This document shows, in pieces, positions 47,879-56,919 of a stretch of DNA of 64,000 nucleotides. The notes beneath the pieces were generated by a model, which saw only the letters and a program-made list of their open reading frames with translations, did no database searches and was not told the origin of the DNA. Position 1 is the stretch's first letter, and each line of letters begins with the position of its first letter. Source of the DNA: Parvimonas micra (GTDB lineage: Bacteria > Bacillota > Clostridia > Tissierellales > Peptoniphilaceae); the NCBI RefSeq assembly GCF_900637905.1, contig NZ_LR134472.1, positions 620,001 to 684,000 of the forward strand, read 5' to 3'. The position numbers were made by a program, and so were the translations under genes.

Positions 47879-49243
47879 TTAAACCATTTTTTTAGGGTCA
47901 ACAATTTCATCAAATTCTGACTCTGTTAAATAACCGAAATGTAAAACCGCCTCTTTCAATGTCGTATTTTCCTTAAAAGCATATTTTGCACATTGACTCG
48001 CCTTATCGTATCCGATATATGGATTAAGTGAAGTTACGAGCATTAAAGATTCATTCAAATATTTATTTACAACTTCTTTATTTACTTTTATTCCCCTTAC
48101 ACAGTTTTTCACAAAAGATTCCATAGCATCTGAAAGTAAATTTACAGATTCAACAAAACTGTGAATAATAATAGGCATATATACATTAAGCTCAAAATTT
48201 CCTTGAGATGCACAAAAACTTATTGTAGTATCATTTCCTAAAACTCTTGCACAAACCATTGTCAAAGCTTCTATTTGAGTAGGATTTACCTTACCAGGCA
48301 TAATTGAACTTCCAGGTTCATTTGCAGGAATTTCAATTTCTGAAAAACCGCAACGTGGTCCACAAGCTAAAAATCTTATATCATTTCCAATCTTGATTAA
48401 ATCCATTGCAAGTGCCTTGATGGCTCCGTGAGAAACTACAACAGCATCTTTCATTGTCAATGAATGGAAGAAATTTTCAGCAGGTTTGAATTCTTTTCCA
48501 GTAATTTTTGAAACATATTTTGCAACAATATTTTTAAAGTTTTCTTTAGTATTAATTCCTGTACCAACCGCAGTTGCTCCTAGTGAAATTTCTAAAAGAC
48601 CTTTTCTAGTAAATTCAATATATTCCAGACATTTTTCAATAGAATTTCTATAACCACTAAACTCTTGAGAAATCTTAATAGGTACAGCATCTTGTAGATG
48701 CGTTCTACCAATTTTGATAACATCGCTATTAGCATCTTCAAACGCCTTAAAAGCTGAAATCAAAGTTTTCATTGACGAAATAAGTTTTCTGTCAATAACA
48801 TCTAAACAAGCTATATGCAAAGCTGTTGGAAAAGTATCATTTGAACTTTGAGATTTATTTACATCATCATTTGGGTGAATTAAAGTTTTACCCGCCTTTT
48901 GATTTGCATAATTTGCAATCACTTCATTCAAATTCATATTAGTTTGAGTACCACTTCCTGTTTGGAAAACTACAAGTGGAAAATGCTCATCAAGCTTTCC
49001 ACTAAAAATTTCTTCAACAGCATTTTCTATTGCAGAAAATTTTTCCTTGTTTAAATCGCCAAGCTCGTAATTAGCCATAGCACAAGCGTACTTAACAGTA
49101 GCCATCGCTCTTATAACTTCAGTCGGCATTTTGTAATTTCCAATTTTAAAATTTTCAAAACTTCTCTGTGTAGTCGCTCCCCAAAGCTTATCACTTTCTA
49201 CCTTTATTTCTCCAATAGAGTCTTTGTAAATCTTATAACTCAT
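47879..49243 (-). CDS. fumC: class II fumarate hydratase
   Basis: About 454 residues. GSSIMPGKVNPTQIEAL signature, FQTGSGTQTNMNLNEVIAN, HPNDDVNKSQSSNDTFPTA and GRTHLQDAVP are class II fumarase motifs; the T-Q after KVNP distinguishes it from the neighbouring aspartase. It hydrates fumarate to malate. ATG 49243 follows AGGAGGG; the earlier in-frame start lacks a site. First gene of fumC-aspA. Confidence 0.92.
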   Translation of the reverse strand: MSYKIYKDSIGEIKVESDKLWGATTQRSFENFKIGNYKMPTEVIRAMATVKYACAMANYELGDLNKEKFSAIENAVEEIFSGKLDEHFPLVVFQTGSGTQTNMNLNEVIANYANQKAGKTLIHPNDDVNKSQSSNDTFPTALHIACLDVIDRKLISSMKTLISAFKAFEDANSDVIKIGRTHLQDAVPIKISQEFSGYRNSIEKCLEYIEFTRKGLLEISLGATAVGTGINTKENFKNIVAKYVSKITGKEFKPAENFFHSLTMKDAVVVSHGAIKALAMDLIKIGNDIRFLACGPRCGFSEIEIPANEPGSSIMPGKVNPTQIEALTMVCARVLGNDTTISFCASQGNFELNVYMPIIIHSFVESVNLLSDAMESFVKNCVRGIKVNKEVVNKYLNESLMLVTSLNPYIGYDKASQCAKYAFKENTTLKEAVLHFGYLTESEFDEIVDPKKMV

Positions 49244-49329
49244 TAGAACCCTCCTATATTTAATCAATTTTTATCTTTTGAAAATAAAGTTAATTTATTT
49301 TTATTAAATATTTATTAAAAATGGACAAA

Positions 49330-49980
49330 AAAAATTAATCCCTTTAATTAAAATTAGTTTTTTAAAAATATAAAATTTTAAAACCTATTTCATCATACTT
49401 CTCCCTAAACTTTCTATCCTAACTCAAAAGTATGATATATCATAATCTTCTTTTTGATTGTTTTTTATGAAGATTACGATGCAATAAATATGTCTTTACG
49501 CCTTGTAGCAAAGACAATTATACCATAATTCCCTTTTGATTATTTTTTTATGGTAATTATGGTGAAATTAATAGTCTTTACAAAAAGTTTTCTTCACTAT
49601 TCTATTAATTATAATTAGGTTCACAATAAACTTATCTAAATTGGAAACCTAATTTCATCATACTTCTCCCTAAACTTTCTATCCTAACTGAAAAGTATGA
49701 TATATCATAATCTTCTTTTTGATTATTTTTTTTGAAGATTATGATGCAATAAATATGTCTTTACGCCTTGTGGCAAAGACAATTATACCATAATTCCCTT
49801 TTGATTATTTTTTATGGTAATTATGATGAAATTAATAGTCTTTACAAAAAGTTTTCTTCACTATTCTATTAATTATATCATAATCTTCTTTTTAATTATT
49901 TTTTAATGAAGATTATGATGAAATTAATATAGTTTTACCATTATGCGTAAAACTATATTAATTATAACACAAAAAAAACA
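49330..49980. repeat. family B hairpin array with a 265-bp tandem duplication
   Basis: Two near-identical copies of about 240 bases start at 49383 and 49648. Each has TCATACTT..AAGTATGA, ATCATAATCTTC-loop-GAAGATTAYGAT, GTCTTTACGCCTTG..GCAAAGAC and ACCATAATTCCC-loop-ATGGTAATTATGG. The loops read TTTTGATTATTTTT with small changes. A last unit ends in the hairpin ATTAATATAGTTTTAC / GTAAAACTATATTAAT, the same as at 32357. No gene. Confidence 0.85.
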
Positions 49981-50134
49981 AAATGTTTAACATTTTGTTC
50001 ATTTTTTGTTAGTTATTTATTAAATAACAATTTATTGTTATAGTTTACAACTGCCTCATATTCATATACCCAAATTAATATACAATTCTTTAAACTTACT
50101 TCTTAGTAAAAAAGTAATAACCCTATTATTTCAT

Positions 50135-50480
50135 AGTGAATAATTCACGTCGCAGAATTGTGCATAGAAATGTCCCCCAATACGTCATCTCGACTGGAAC
50201 GTAGTGGAATAGAGAGATCTCGTACTTTTGCTTTAGCAAAAGTAAATGTATCGTAGATACATCATTAAATTTATTTTATTTCTTTCAGAAATACTATTGC
50301 TTGTTAACAAGCAATAGTTGAGATTTTCATAGTCGATTGTGCTCAAATCAAAGATTTGAACAATCTTTGCGTCAGACCTACTTTTGTTTACAAATAAACA
50401 AAGTTAGGGCTAGATTCATTTCGCTTCGCTACAGTCGAAATGACGTATAAAAGAAATTCCTTTGTTTAATTGTTAGACGT
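50135..50480. repeat. family A hairpin-mosaic element
   Basis: Contains TCACGTCGCAGAATTGTGC, CCCCCAATACGTCATCTCGA, AGAGATCTC, the CTTTTGC and ATGTATC hairpins, then GCTTG-ttaa-CAAGC, CAAAGATT..AATCTTTG and GAAATGACGTATAAAAG. Together with the array at 49330 it fills the gap 49244-50623, which has no gene. Confidence 0.78.
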
Positions 50481-50623
50481 TGATAGTAAATTAACTTCAA
50501 AAATTATTTATAATTTATAAATATTCTATATTTTAAAAAACTTTTATTATAATTAATAAGCAGTCCTATAACCAAAATCGACGACAAGACAAAAGCAACT
50601 ATAAAACGAATTTATAATTGCTT

Positions 50624-51040
50624 TTAATATTCTAAAATTTCTATTGCCTTTAAATATTTATTTCTTCTATTAATATCTCTTTCTGTTATAGTTTTTAATC
50701 TTTTTAAGTTTGAATTATGCCTTAAATCTGACAATTTTACATCCAAAGCTATTTTATTGGTCTTTACTCTATTTATATAAGCAAAATATTCTTCATCAGC
50801 ATTATGTGTTAAAAGTAAAATGGCTTCCATTTGCTCCTCATCTAAAAAACTAAAATCTTTAATGCTATACAAATCACTATCTTCAAGAACATCATGTAGT
50901 AAGGCAACAGTCTTTGTCCTTATCCCTTTTACTCCTAATGCAACATTTATCGGATGAAAAATATAACATCTCCCTGCCTTATCTTTTTGATTAATATGTG
51001 CCCTTAACATAATAAAAAATGCTTTAAATAATTTAAACAT
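50624..51040 (-). CDS. small HD-domain hydrolase, SpoT/Mesh1-like
   Basis: 138 residues. Motifs resemble the hydrolase half of RelA/SpoT: FHPINVALGV, KTVALLHDVLEDSD with the metal-binding His-Asp pair, and VKLSDLRHNSNLKR. It is short and has no synthetase domain, so a small alarmone hydrolase or another nucleotide phosphohydrolase is likely. AAAGGAGG precedes the ATG. It is divergent from the Fic gene. Confidence 0.72.
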   Translation of the reverse strand: MFKLFKAFFIMLRAHINQKDKAGRCYIFHPINVALGVKGIRTKTVALLHDVLEDSDLYSIKDFSFLDEEQMEAILLLTHNADEEYFAYINRVKTNKIALDVKLSDLRHNSNLKRLKTITERDINRRNKYLKAIEILEY

Positions 51041-51099
51041 AATTCCTCCTTTATACTAAAACATACTAATATTTTTATACCCTTTTTTAATATACTTTT

Positions 51100-51128
51100 T
51101 TGTAATTCTTATCGAAGTGTGCTATAAT
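51100..51128 (+). promoter_or_regulatory. promoter of the Fic gene
   Basis: TTGTAA, 17-base spacer, TATAAT, leaving an untranslated leader of roughly 185 bases. Confidence 0.7.
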
Positions 51129-51230
51129 AAACTAAAGATATAAAACGCCTAAGTTAATTTAATTTAGATGTTTTAAAATAAAAATAAAGGCTTTGTTAGC
51201 ATGGTATTTTTAAGAATAGCATACTAGCAG

Positions 51231-51308
51231 TAAATTAAGTACGGTATTATCGCAAAAACCGTACTAAAAATAAATTAAGTACGGTATTATCACAAAAACC
51301 GTACTAAA
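51231..51308 (+). repeat. two tandem 40-bp hairpin repeats in the Fic leader
   Basis: TAAATTAAGTACGGTATTAT repeats at 51231 and 51271. In each, AGTACGGT pairs with ACCGTACT around TATTATCGCAAAA-like loops. A weaker third hairpin (TAGCATGGTATT / AATAGCATACTA, 51198-51226) precedes them. The second repeat ends at the ribosome-binding site. Confidence 0.8.
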
Positions 51309-51318
51309 GGAGTTGTTC

Positions 51319-52437
51319 ATGGAATTAAAAAATTTGCCAAATCCATTTATCCCAGAAAAACTTCCAATTAATATAACAGAAATATTAATTGATGAAAATA
51401 TTATAAAATTAATATCCAAAGCTAATAGAAGTATAGGAATGTATAATGGCTTATTATATAATTCTCCTAACCCAAATTTATTAATTTCTCCATTAATCGC
51501 TCAAGAAGCATCTTTGTCTTCTAAAATGGAAGGTACTCATGCTACTTTAGAAGATATTTTAAACTTTGATGCCGGTCTGAGTGTAAATATAGAAAAAGAC
51601 GAGATGCACGAAGTAATTAACTATAGAGAAGCTTTATATTATGCATTAGAAAAAATGTCAACCATTAGCGATTTAGAAAAGAATGGAAAACTTCCATTAA
51701 CTTCAAATCTTATAAAAAATATTCATAAAATATTATTAAATAATGTACGCGGTTCATCTAAAAATCCGGGAGAATTTAAAAAATTTCAAAATTATATTGG
51801 TTCAAAACATAAAATAGATTTTACTCCTCTATCTCCAGAATTAACACCTGAATATATGTATAATTTAGAAACTTATATTCATGATGACAGAATTGATGTT
51901 TTAGTTCAAACAGCGCTAATTCATGCACAGTTTGAAATGATTCATCCATTTCAAGATGGTAATGGTAGAATTGGTAGGTTATTGATTCCATTATTTTTAT
52001 ACTATAGAGAAGTTCTTATTCTACCTACATTTTATATGAGCCAATACTTTGAATCAGATAAAAATTTGTATATAAAAAACTTATCAAATATATCCAAGAA
52101 CAATGATTATAAATCTTGGATAGAATATTTTTTAATAGGTATAATAGAACAATCTGAAAAGAATACCGAAAAAGCAAAAGAACTAATGGAAATTTATTCT
52201 AATATAAAAAATATAACATCAAAGGAAATAACTTCTCAATTTCTTATTCCAATGATAGATTTCATGTTCAAATCTCCAATTTTTAAAATTTCTCAATTGG
52301 TAAGAAATTTAAATATGAGCAAAGATCGAGCATATACATTAACTCAACAACTAATAGATTTAGGTATATTAAGTTGTGATGATGTAATAAGAAATAGAAC
52401 TTATTTTGTTAATCCTATATTAGAAAAAATTCTTTAA
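51319..52437 (+). CDS. Fic family protein (probable AMP transferase) with C-terminal winged-helix
   Basis: About 372 residues. The active-site motif HPFQDGNGRIGR (His209) is complete. The inhibitory helix motif S-x-x-x-E-G is at 67-72 (SSKMEG), before the Fic core, so this is a class II Fic that should be self-inhibited. The C-terminal ~70 residues (FKISQLVRNLNMSKDRAYTL) look like a winged-helix DNA-binding domain. Such proteins transfer AMP to target proteins; the target is not known. ATG 51319 follows AAAGGAG. The leader carries tandem hairpins that may be operators for its own winged helix (inference). Confidence 0.9.
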   Translation: MELKNLPNPFIPEKLPINITEILIDENIIKLISKANRSIGMYNGLLYNSPNPNLLISPLIAQEASLSSKMEGTHATLEDILNFDAGLSVNIEKDEMHEVINYREALYYALEKMSTISDLEKNGKLPLTSNLIKNIHKILLNNVRGSSKNPGEFKKFQNYIGSKHKIDFTPLSPELTPEYMYNLETYIHDDRIDVLVQTALIHAQFEMIHPFQDGNGRIGRLLIPLFLYYREVLILPTFYMSQYFESDKNLYIKNLSNISKNNDYKSWIEYFLIGIIEQSEKNTEKAKELMEIYSNIKNITSKEITSQFLIPMIDFMFKSPIFKISQLVRNLNMSKDRAYTLTQQLIDLGILSCDDVIRNRTYFVNPILEKIL

Positions 52438-52638
52438 TATTTTTTAATTTATGAAATATAAATCATTAATTAAAATTTATTACATTTAAAAATAATGAAT
52501 TAATTGAGATCATCTAGATTTAACAGAACAAAGCTATTCTTTAGTAGAAGATTTTTAACAAAGTTAAAGTATTATAATTAGAAATTTCTAGATTATAAAA
52601 AAACCAAAAATTTAATTATTTGAATAATATTTTTCTTG

Positions 52639-52666
52639 ATAGAGTGAATTATCACTCTATTTTTTA
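52639..52666 (+). terminator. Rho-independent terminator, likely for the Fic transcript
   Basis: ATAGAGTGA-att-TCACTCTAT-type stem followed by six T, 200 bases past the Fic stop. Between them is AT-rich DNA; after it, three short repeats of TGTATGCTA (52677-52708). Confidence 0.75.
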
Positions 52667-52750
52667 TTATATTTTTGTATGCTATCTGTATGCTACTTGT
52701 ATGCTATTAGTAAGTTTTTATACATTTTTTAGCTTTTTAAAATAATTTAA

Positions 52751-52811
52751 CCCCACCCTTCCACGATGCTTCACATCGGTGGGTTCCCGAGAACCTTGTT
52801 GTTTCACAATA
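52751..52811 (+). repeat. single family C GC-rich element
   Basis: CCCCACCCTTCCACGATGC, CATCGGTGGG, CCCGAG and TTGT-ttc-ACAA; a shortened copy next to the rpsI terminator. Confidence 0.85.
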
Positions 52812-52812
52812 A

Positions 52813-52838
52813 AAAACGTTGGAAAAATCCAACGTTTT
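52813..52838 (-). terminator. Rho-independent terminator of rplM-rpsI
   Basis: AAAACGTTGGA and TCCAACGTTTT stem; T run on the minus strand. Confidence 0.87.
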
Positions 52839-52851
52839 AAATTCATATTTA

Positions 52852-53241
52852 CTATCTCTTTGAGAATTGTGGGCTTCTTCTTGCCTTTTTAAGACCATAT
52901 TTCTTTCTTTCTTTCTTACGAGGGTCTCTTGTTAAGTAACCGGCTCTTTTTAATACAGGTCTTAATTCAGCAGAAACTTCCAATAAAGCTCTTGCAATAC
53001 CATGTCTAATTGCACCGGCTTGTCCTGTAAATCCGCCACCTTTTACAGTTACATAAACGTCGAATTTACCAAGACTTTCTGTTATTTCTAAAGGTGATTT
53101 TGCAGTAACCTTTAGAGTATCATAATCAAAATATTCTTCTATATCTTTCTTATTAATAATAAATTTTCCATTTCCAGGTGTTAAGAAAACTCTAGCTACA
53201 GAAGTTTTTCTTCTTCCTGTTCCCATATATTGAGTTGCCAT
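52852..53241 (-). CDS. rpsI: 30S ribosomal protein S9
   Basis: 129 residues. [17 protein letters not shown] at the start, [19 protein letters not shown] and the C-terminal [14 protein letters not shown] tail that reaches the P site are all S9 features. Lies 24 bases after rplM as in most bacteria, sharing its leader. Confidence 0.98.
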   Translation of the reverse strand: MATQYMGTGRRKTSVARVFLTPGNGKFIINKKDIEEYFDYDTLKVTAKSPLEITESLGKFDVYVTVKGGGFTGQAGAIRHGIARALLEVSAELRPVLKRAGYLTRDPRKKERKKYGLKKARRSPQFSKR

Positions 53242-53265
53242 ATTATGTTAATCTCCTTTCTATTC

Positions 53266-53700
53266 CTATTTACTTAATGTTAAAACTTCAGGTTGTTGTG
53301 CTTCATGGTTATGTTCCGGACCTGCATAAACCTTTAATTTCTTGAACATTTGTCTTCCTAAAGTATTCTTTGGAAGCATTCCCTTAACAGCTAATTCAAT
53401 AACTTTTTCAGGTTTAGTTTGTAACATTTTTTCATAAGAAATAGCTTTTAAACCATTTGAATATCCAGTATAGTATCTATGTTCTTTTTGTTGTAATTTG
53501 TTTCCGGTTAATTTAACTTTTTCAGCATTAACAACAATAACATAATCTCCCATATCGAATGATGGTTGGAATCTAACATTTTTCTTTCCTCTTAAAATTG
53601 AAGCAACTTCAGTTGCAAGTCTTCCTAAAACAACGTCTTTTGCATCAACCACATACCATTTACGATTAACATCGCAAGGCTTTGCTACGTAACTTTTCAT
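53266..53700 (-). CDS. rplM: 50S ribosomal protein L13
   Basis: 144 residues: RKWYVVDAKDVVLGRLATEV, GDYVIVVNAEKVKLTGNKLQ (quoted as the start of each conserved block), MLPKNTLGRQMFKKLKVYAG. Early-assembly 23S-binding protein. First gene of rplM-rpsI, behind a structured leader (53718-53821). Confidence 0.98.
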   Translation of the reverse strand: MKSYVAKPCDVNRKWYVVDAKDVVLGRLATEVASILRGKKNVRFQPSFDMGDYVIVVNAEKVKLTGNKLQQKEHRYYTGYSNGLKAISYEKMLQTKPEKVIELAVKGMLPKNTLGRQMFKKLKVYAGPEHNHEAQQPEVLTLSK

Positions 53701-53717
53701 TTCATTCCTCCTTAATT

Positions 53718-53821
53718 CTTTTTACAATATTGGGTTATTTAGACATCGCTACCCAGCGATTTTGTAGGCGAGGACTTATTAATCGCAACCTCGACTGCTA
53801 TGCGATCGATATTGTAAAAAG
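53718..53821 (-). promoter_or_regulatory. structured leader RNA of rplM, L13-leader-like
   Basis: The outer arms CTTTTTACAATAT and ATATTGTAAAAAG pair over 13 bases. Inside are hairpins ATCGCT-ggg-AGCGAT and CGAGG..CCTCG. The element ends about 17 bases before the rplM start, next to GGAGG. This is the layout of autoregulatory ribosomal-protein leaders; identity with the known L13 leader family is likely but not confirmed. Confidence 0.65.
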
Positions 53822-53912
53822 ACAAGGCTTTTTAAATATCAAAGTATCCAAAAGTGATACTTAAGTAGTATATCATAAATATATACTAATTGCAATACTT
53901 TTAAAGATTTTT

Positions 53913-54656
53913 TTATAATTCTTTTAAAACTTTTGAAGTTAAGTCAGGATAATTCCCGATTATTGCATCAACTCCCATTTCAACTAGATACTTCATTGCT
54001 TTTTCATCATTTACTGTCCAGGTATTTATTTCAAGACCCATCTTTTTAAATTCTTCTCCCCAAGCCGGCTTTTGTAAAAGCATATAATATCCGGGATGAA
54101 CAGCCTCATGTTTAATCCCTCTCATATATTCAATAGTGTTCATCAGTGGACTGTCAAATAATAATCCAGTCTTAAAACTTGAATCAATTTTTTTACAAAG
54201 TTCCATAGATTCGTGATTAAATGAAGATAAAATAACATTATCTTTAAGTCCAAACTCTTTTACCATATTGATAACAGCTTCTTCAAGTCCATAATAAAAA
54301 ACATAGTTATTCTTAAGTTCCAAATTTACGAAAAGTTTGTTATCCTTTACAATTTGTAAAAGCTCATCTAAAAATATAATTTTTTCTCCTAAAAATTCAC
54401 TTCCTTTATGTGAACCGAATTCCATTTGTAAGAGCTCTTTTGAAGTCAAATCCTTAATAAAGCCACTTCCATTTGAGCAAGTTCTATCAACAGTATCATC
54501 ATGAATTATTACAAGTTTTTTATCCTTTGTCATATTAACATCAGTTTCAAATCCGTCACAATCACAATGTTCTATCGCCTTTAAAAAAGCAATTTTTGTA
54601 TTTTCAGGGAATTTCCCGGAAAAACCTCTATGAGCTAAATTTAATATTTTTTTCAT
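53913..54656 (-). CDS. glycerophosphodiester phosphodiesterase (GDPD) family protein
   Basis: 247 residues. TIM-barrel GDPD marks: NLAHRGFSGKFPENTKIAF with catalytic His and metal Glu, GFETDVNMTKDKKLVIIHDD with the second His, and the C-terminal EINTWTVNDEKAMKYLVEMG. Cytoplasmic (no signal peptide), cleaving glycerophosphodiesters to glycerol-3-phosphate plus alcohol. GGAGATAT lies before the ATG. Single gene, diverging from the TPP riboswitch-thiT unit. Confidence 0.93.
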   Translation of the reverse strand: MKKILNLAHRGFSGKFPENTKIAFLKAIEHCDCDGFETDVNMTKDKKLVIIHDDTVDRTCSNGSGFIKDLTSKELLQMEFGSHKGSEFLGEKIIFLDELLQIVKDNKLFVNLELKNNYVFYYGLEEAVINMVKEFGLKDNVILSSFNHESMELCKKIDSSFKTGLLFDSPLMNTIEYMRGIKHEAVHPGYYMLLQKPAWGEEFKKMGLEINTWTVNDEKAMKYLVEMGVDAIIGNYPDLTSKVLKEL

Positions 54657-54787
54657 AATATCTCCTTAATTTAAAAACTTTTATGATTAAAGTATATCAC
54701 TTTTATACAATTTACTCAATAATACACTATGTTTAATAAATAAAAAAATGGGTAAGAAATTAGGGTATGTAAATACAAAATATTTTT

Positions 54788-54867
54788 ATTCGCTAGGGGT
54801 GCTGTTAAGCTGAGAAATACCCTTTGTACCTGATTCAGATAATACTGACGTAGGGAAGTTGAATAGT
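54788..54867 (+). promoter_or_regulatory. TPP riboswitch (THI element)
   Basis: The conserved core is present: GGGGTGC, GCTGAGAAATACCC, ACCTGATTCAGATAATACTG and CGTAGGGAAG. It lies about 50 bases before thiT and should repress it when thiamine pyrophosphate is plentiful. A small AGTC..GGACT hairpin between it and the ribosome-binding site may be part of the switch. Confidence 0.95.
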
Positions 54868-54914
54868 CTTTTTAATATGGACTTTCTAGTGAATATCTTA
54901 GGAGGTTTTTTTTT

Positions 54915-55562
54915 ATGGAAAATTTTGGGAAATTTTTCTCAACAACAGGAGGAAAAACAACTATTATATTGTTAATTTCCTTTGCGTTTTTATTTTTCGT
55001 CTTTTATTTTAGAAGAGATGAAAAAATATTTTCTACAAAAGCACTAACCTATTCAGCTATTTTATTGGCACTTGGAATTAGTGCAAATCAAATAAAGTTT
55101 TTTAGCTTGCCACAAGGAGGAAGTATAACTTTATTTTCAATGATTTTTGTAGTTTTTATAGGTTATATGTTCGGTCTTAGAGTAGGACTTATAGCAGGTA
55201 TAACTTTCGGACTTTTAAATTTATTGATAAAACCTGAAGTCTATACACCCGTTCAAGCAATTATTGACTATATTTTAGCATTTGGTTCTCTTGGACTTAG
55301 CGGATTATTCGCAAACAAAAAAGATAAATTAATACCTGCTTACCTTATAGCAATTACAGGAAGATTTATCTTTGCAGTGTTCTCCGGATATGTGTTCTTC
55401 GGTTCTTACGCTCCTAAAGGTTGGAATCCATTGTTTTACTCAATTTGGTATAATTTTTCATATATCGGAACAGAGGGCTTTATAACTATATTATTGCTTT
55501 TAATTCCTCTTGTGAGAAATACATTGGAAAAATTAAAATCAAGTAATTTTAAAACGAATTAA
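54915..55562 (+). CDS. thiT: energy-coupled thiamine transporter ThiT (ECF S component)
   Basis: 215 residues, six to seven membrane segments. ThiT marks: ALGISANQIKFFSLPQGGSI, IGYMFGLRVGLIAGITFGLL, YTPVQAIIDYILAFGSLGL and a final GYVFFGSYAPKGWNPLFYS. It binds thiamine and works with a shared ECF ATPase module encoded elsewhere. The ribosome-binding site AGGAGG lies seven bases from the ATG and the TPP riboswitch directly upstream confirms the substrate. Confidence 0.96.
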   Translation: MENFGKFFSTTGGKTTIILLISFAFLFFVFYFRRDEKIFSTKALTYSAILLALGISANQIKFFSLPQGGSITLFSMIFVVFIGYMFGLRVGLIAGITFGLLNLLIKPEVYTPVQAIIDYILAFGSLGLSGLFANKKDKLIPAYLIAITGRFIFAVFSGYVFFGSYAPKGWNPLFYSIWYNFSYIGTEGFITILLLLIPLVRNTLEKLKSSNFKTN

Positions 55563-55598
55563 AAAGGTTTGGAAATACCGAATTTTTTACTTAAACAC

Positions 55599-55630
55599 AA
55601 AAATAGAGAGCTAAAAAACTCTCTATTTTT
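55599..55630 (+). terminator. bidirectional Rho-independent terminator
   Basis: AAAAATAGAGAG and CTCTCTATTTTT stem between converging thiT and the SHIRT-domain surface protein gene. Confidence 0.87.
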
Positions 55631-55640
55631 TTATCCTTTT

Positions 55641-56690
55641 TTATTCATTATCTTTTTTCTTTGCAATATATGCTCCACCTATTCCCGCTAACGCAAGTAA
55701 TACATAAGAAAATGCACTCTCTACATTTGTCTTCGGTAACATTCTACCTTTTTGTACTTTTACTTTAGGTTTTTGTGGTTTTAATGGCTTTAACGGTTTT
55801 TGTTGTGGTTTTTGTTGTGGCTTTGGATTTGGTTTTTGTGGTTTCACATTTTTATCTTCTTCAAATTTCCATTTACCTACTAAACGTAAATCTTCATTAT
55901 CAACTTGTACCTTACCTATCACATCAAAATTTTTATCTTTTTTTGCTAACTGCCAACCTACAAATTTCCAAGTTCCATCTGTCACTTTTACATCAGCAAA
56001 TTCTGGAAGTACTATATCTGTTCCGGCAACTACATCTGATTTGTTTGCAGGTTTTTTGTCTAAAACTTCTTGAGGTAATTTTTTGCCATCAGTTACTGAT
56101 TTAAATTCAAATGTTACATTATATTTTTCAGGTACAGGTTTATTTTTTTCAAATATCCATTCGCCTTCTAATCTCAAATCTTCACCATTAACCGTAACTT
56201 CATTTTCTACAACTACCAAACCATTACCTTTTGGTGTCTTCCAATTTACAAATTTCCAAGTTCCGTCTGCTACTTTTACATCAGCGAATTTTGGAAGAGC
56301 AATCTTTTCTCCATTACCAACATCCGTTTTATCTACAGGTTTTAATGCCTTTACTTCATCCGGTAATTCCATATTATTAGTTATTGACCTGAATACATAA
56401 ATAACCTTGTAACCGTCAGTTAAACGTATTTTATTGATTTTTTCTTCTTTTTTAACCTTAACAGGAACAACTTTTTCAGATTTTTTAGCTCCTTCTTCTA
56501 CTTTTTTCTCAATCTTAACTTCTTGTTTTTCTACTTTTTTCTCTACTTTTTCTGAATCTTTTTCAGTCTTAGCAACTTCTTTTTTGCTAACAGTTTCTGA
56601 CTTTGCCTTTTCTTCCTCTGCAAAACTTACTTTCGGCAAAACGGAAATTAACATTGCAAAAGTCAAAACTCCGGAAATAAATTTTTTCAT
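55641..56690 (-). CDS. sortase-anchored surface protein with two SHIRT-like domains
   Basis: About 349 residues. Signal peptide KKFISGVLTFAMLISVLPKVSFA, a K/E/V-rich coiled segment (about 25-85), two tandem domains of about 85 residues (YKVIYVFRSITNNMELPDEV and YNVTFEFKSVTDGKKLPQEV, each with ..VADGTWKF) matching SHIRT domains of streptococcal stalk proteins. A proline/lysine/glutamine wall-spanning region follows, then LPKTN, a hydrophobic stretch and KKKDNE. LPKTN replaces the usual LPXTG. AGGAGG precedes the ATG at 56690. Likely an adhesin or spacer protein. Confidence 0.85.
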   Translation of the reverse strand: MKKFISGVLTFAMLISVLPKVSFAEEEKAKSETVSKKEVAKTEKDSEKVEKKVEKQEVKIEKKVEEGAKKSEKVVPVKVKKEEKINKIRLTDGYKVIYVFRSITNNMELPDEVKALKPVDKTDVGNGEKIALPKFADVKVADGTWKFVNWKTPKGNGLVVVENEVTVNGEDLRLEGEWIFEKNKPVPEKYNVTFEFKSVTDGKKLPQEVLDKKPANKSDVVAGTDIVLPEFADVKVTDGTWKFVGWQLAKKDKNFDVIGKVQVDNEDLRLVGKWKFEEDKNVKPQKPNPKPQQKPQQKPLKPLKPQKPKVKVQKGRMLPKTNVESAFSYVLLALAGIGGAYIAKKKDNE

Positions 56691-56919
56691 TTTTAATACC
56701 TCCTCAAAACCAAATAAATTTATTAATATTTTATTTAAAACATAATACAACATCATTGCGTCGCATTATATTGTAGCTTCATTATATCATAATTCGAATA
56801 AATATGCAACTAAAAATTATGTTGTTATTCAATTTATCTGAAAATGGTAATTTTACTATTAAAAATTTTAAATTTTTATACAAAAATAACAAAAAAACTA
56901 TTTGTAGAAAAGCAAAACT

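Noticed and set aside
52677-52708. Three short TGTATGCTA repeats as a regulatory array
   Set aside because: Too short and imperfect, in AT-rich intergenic DNA after a terminator.
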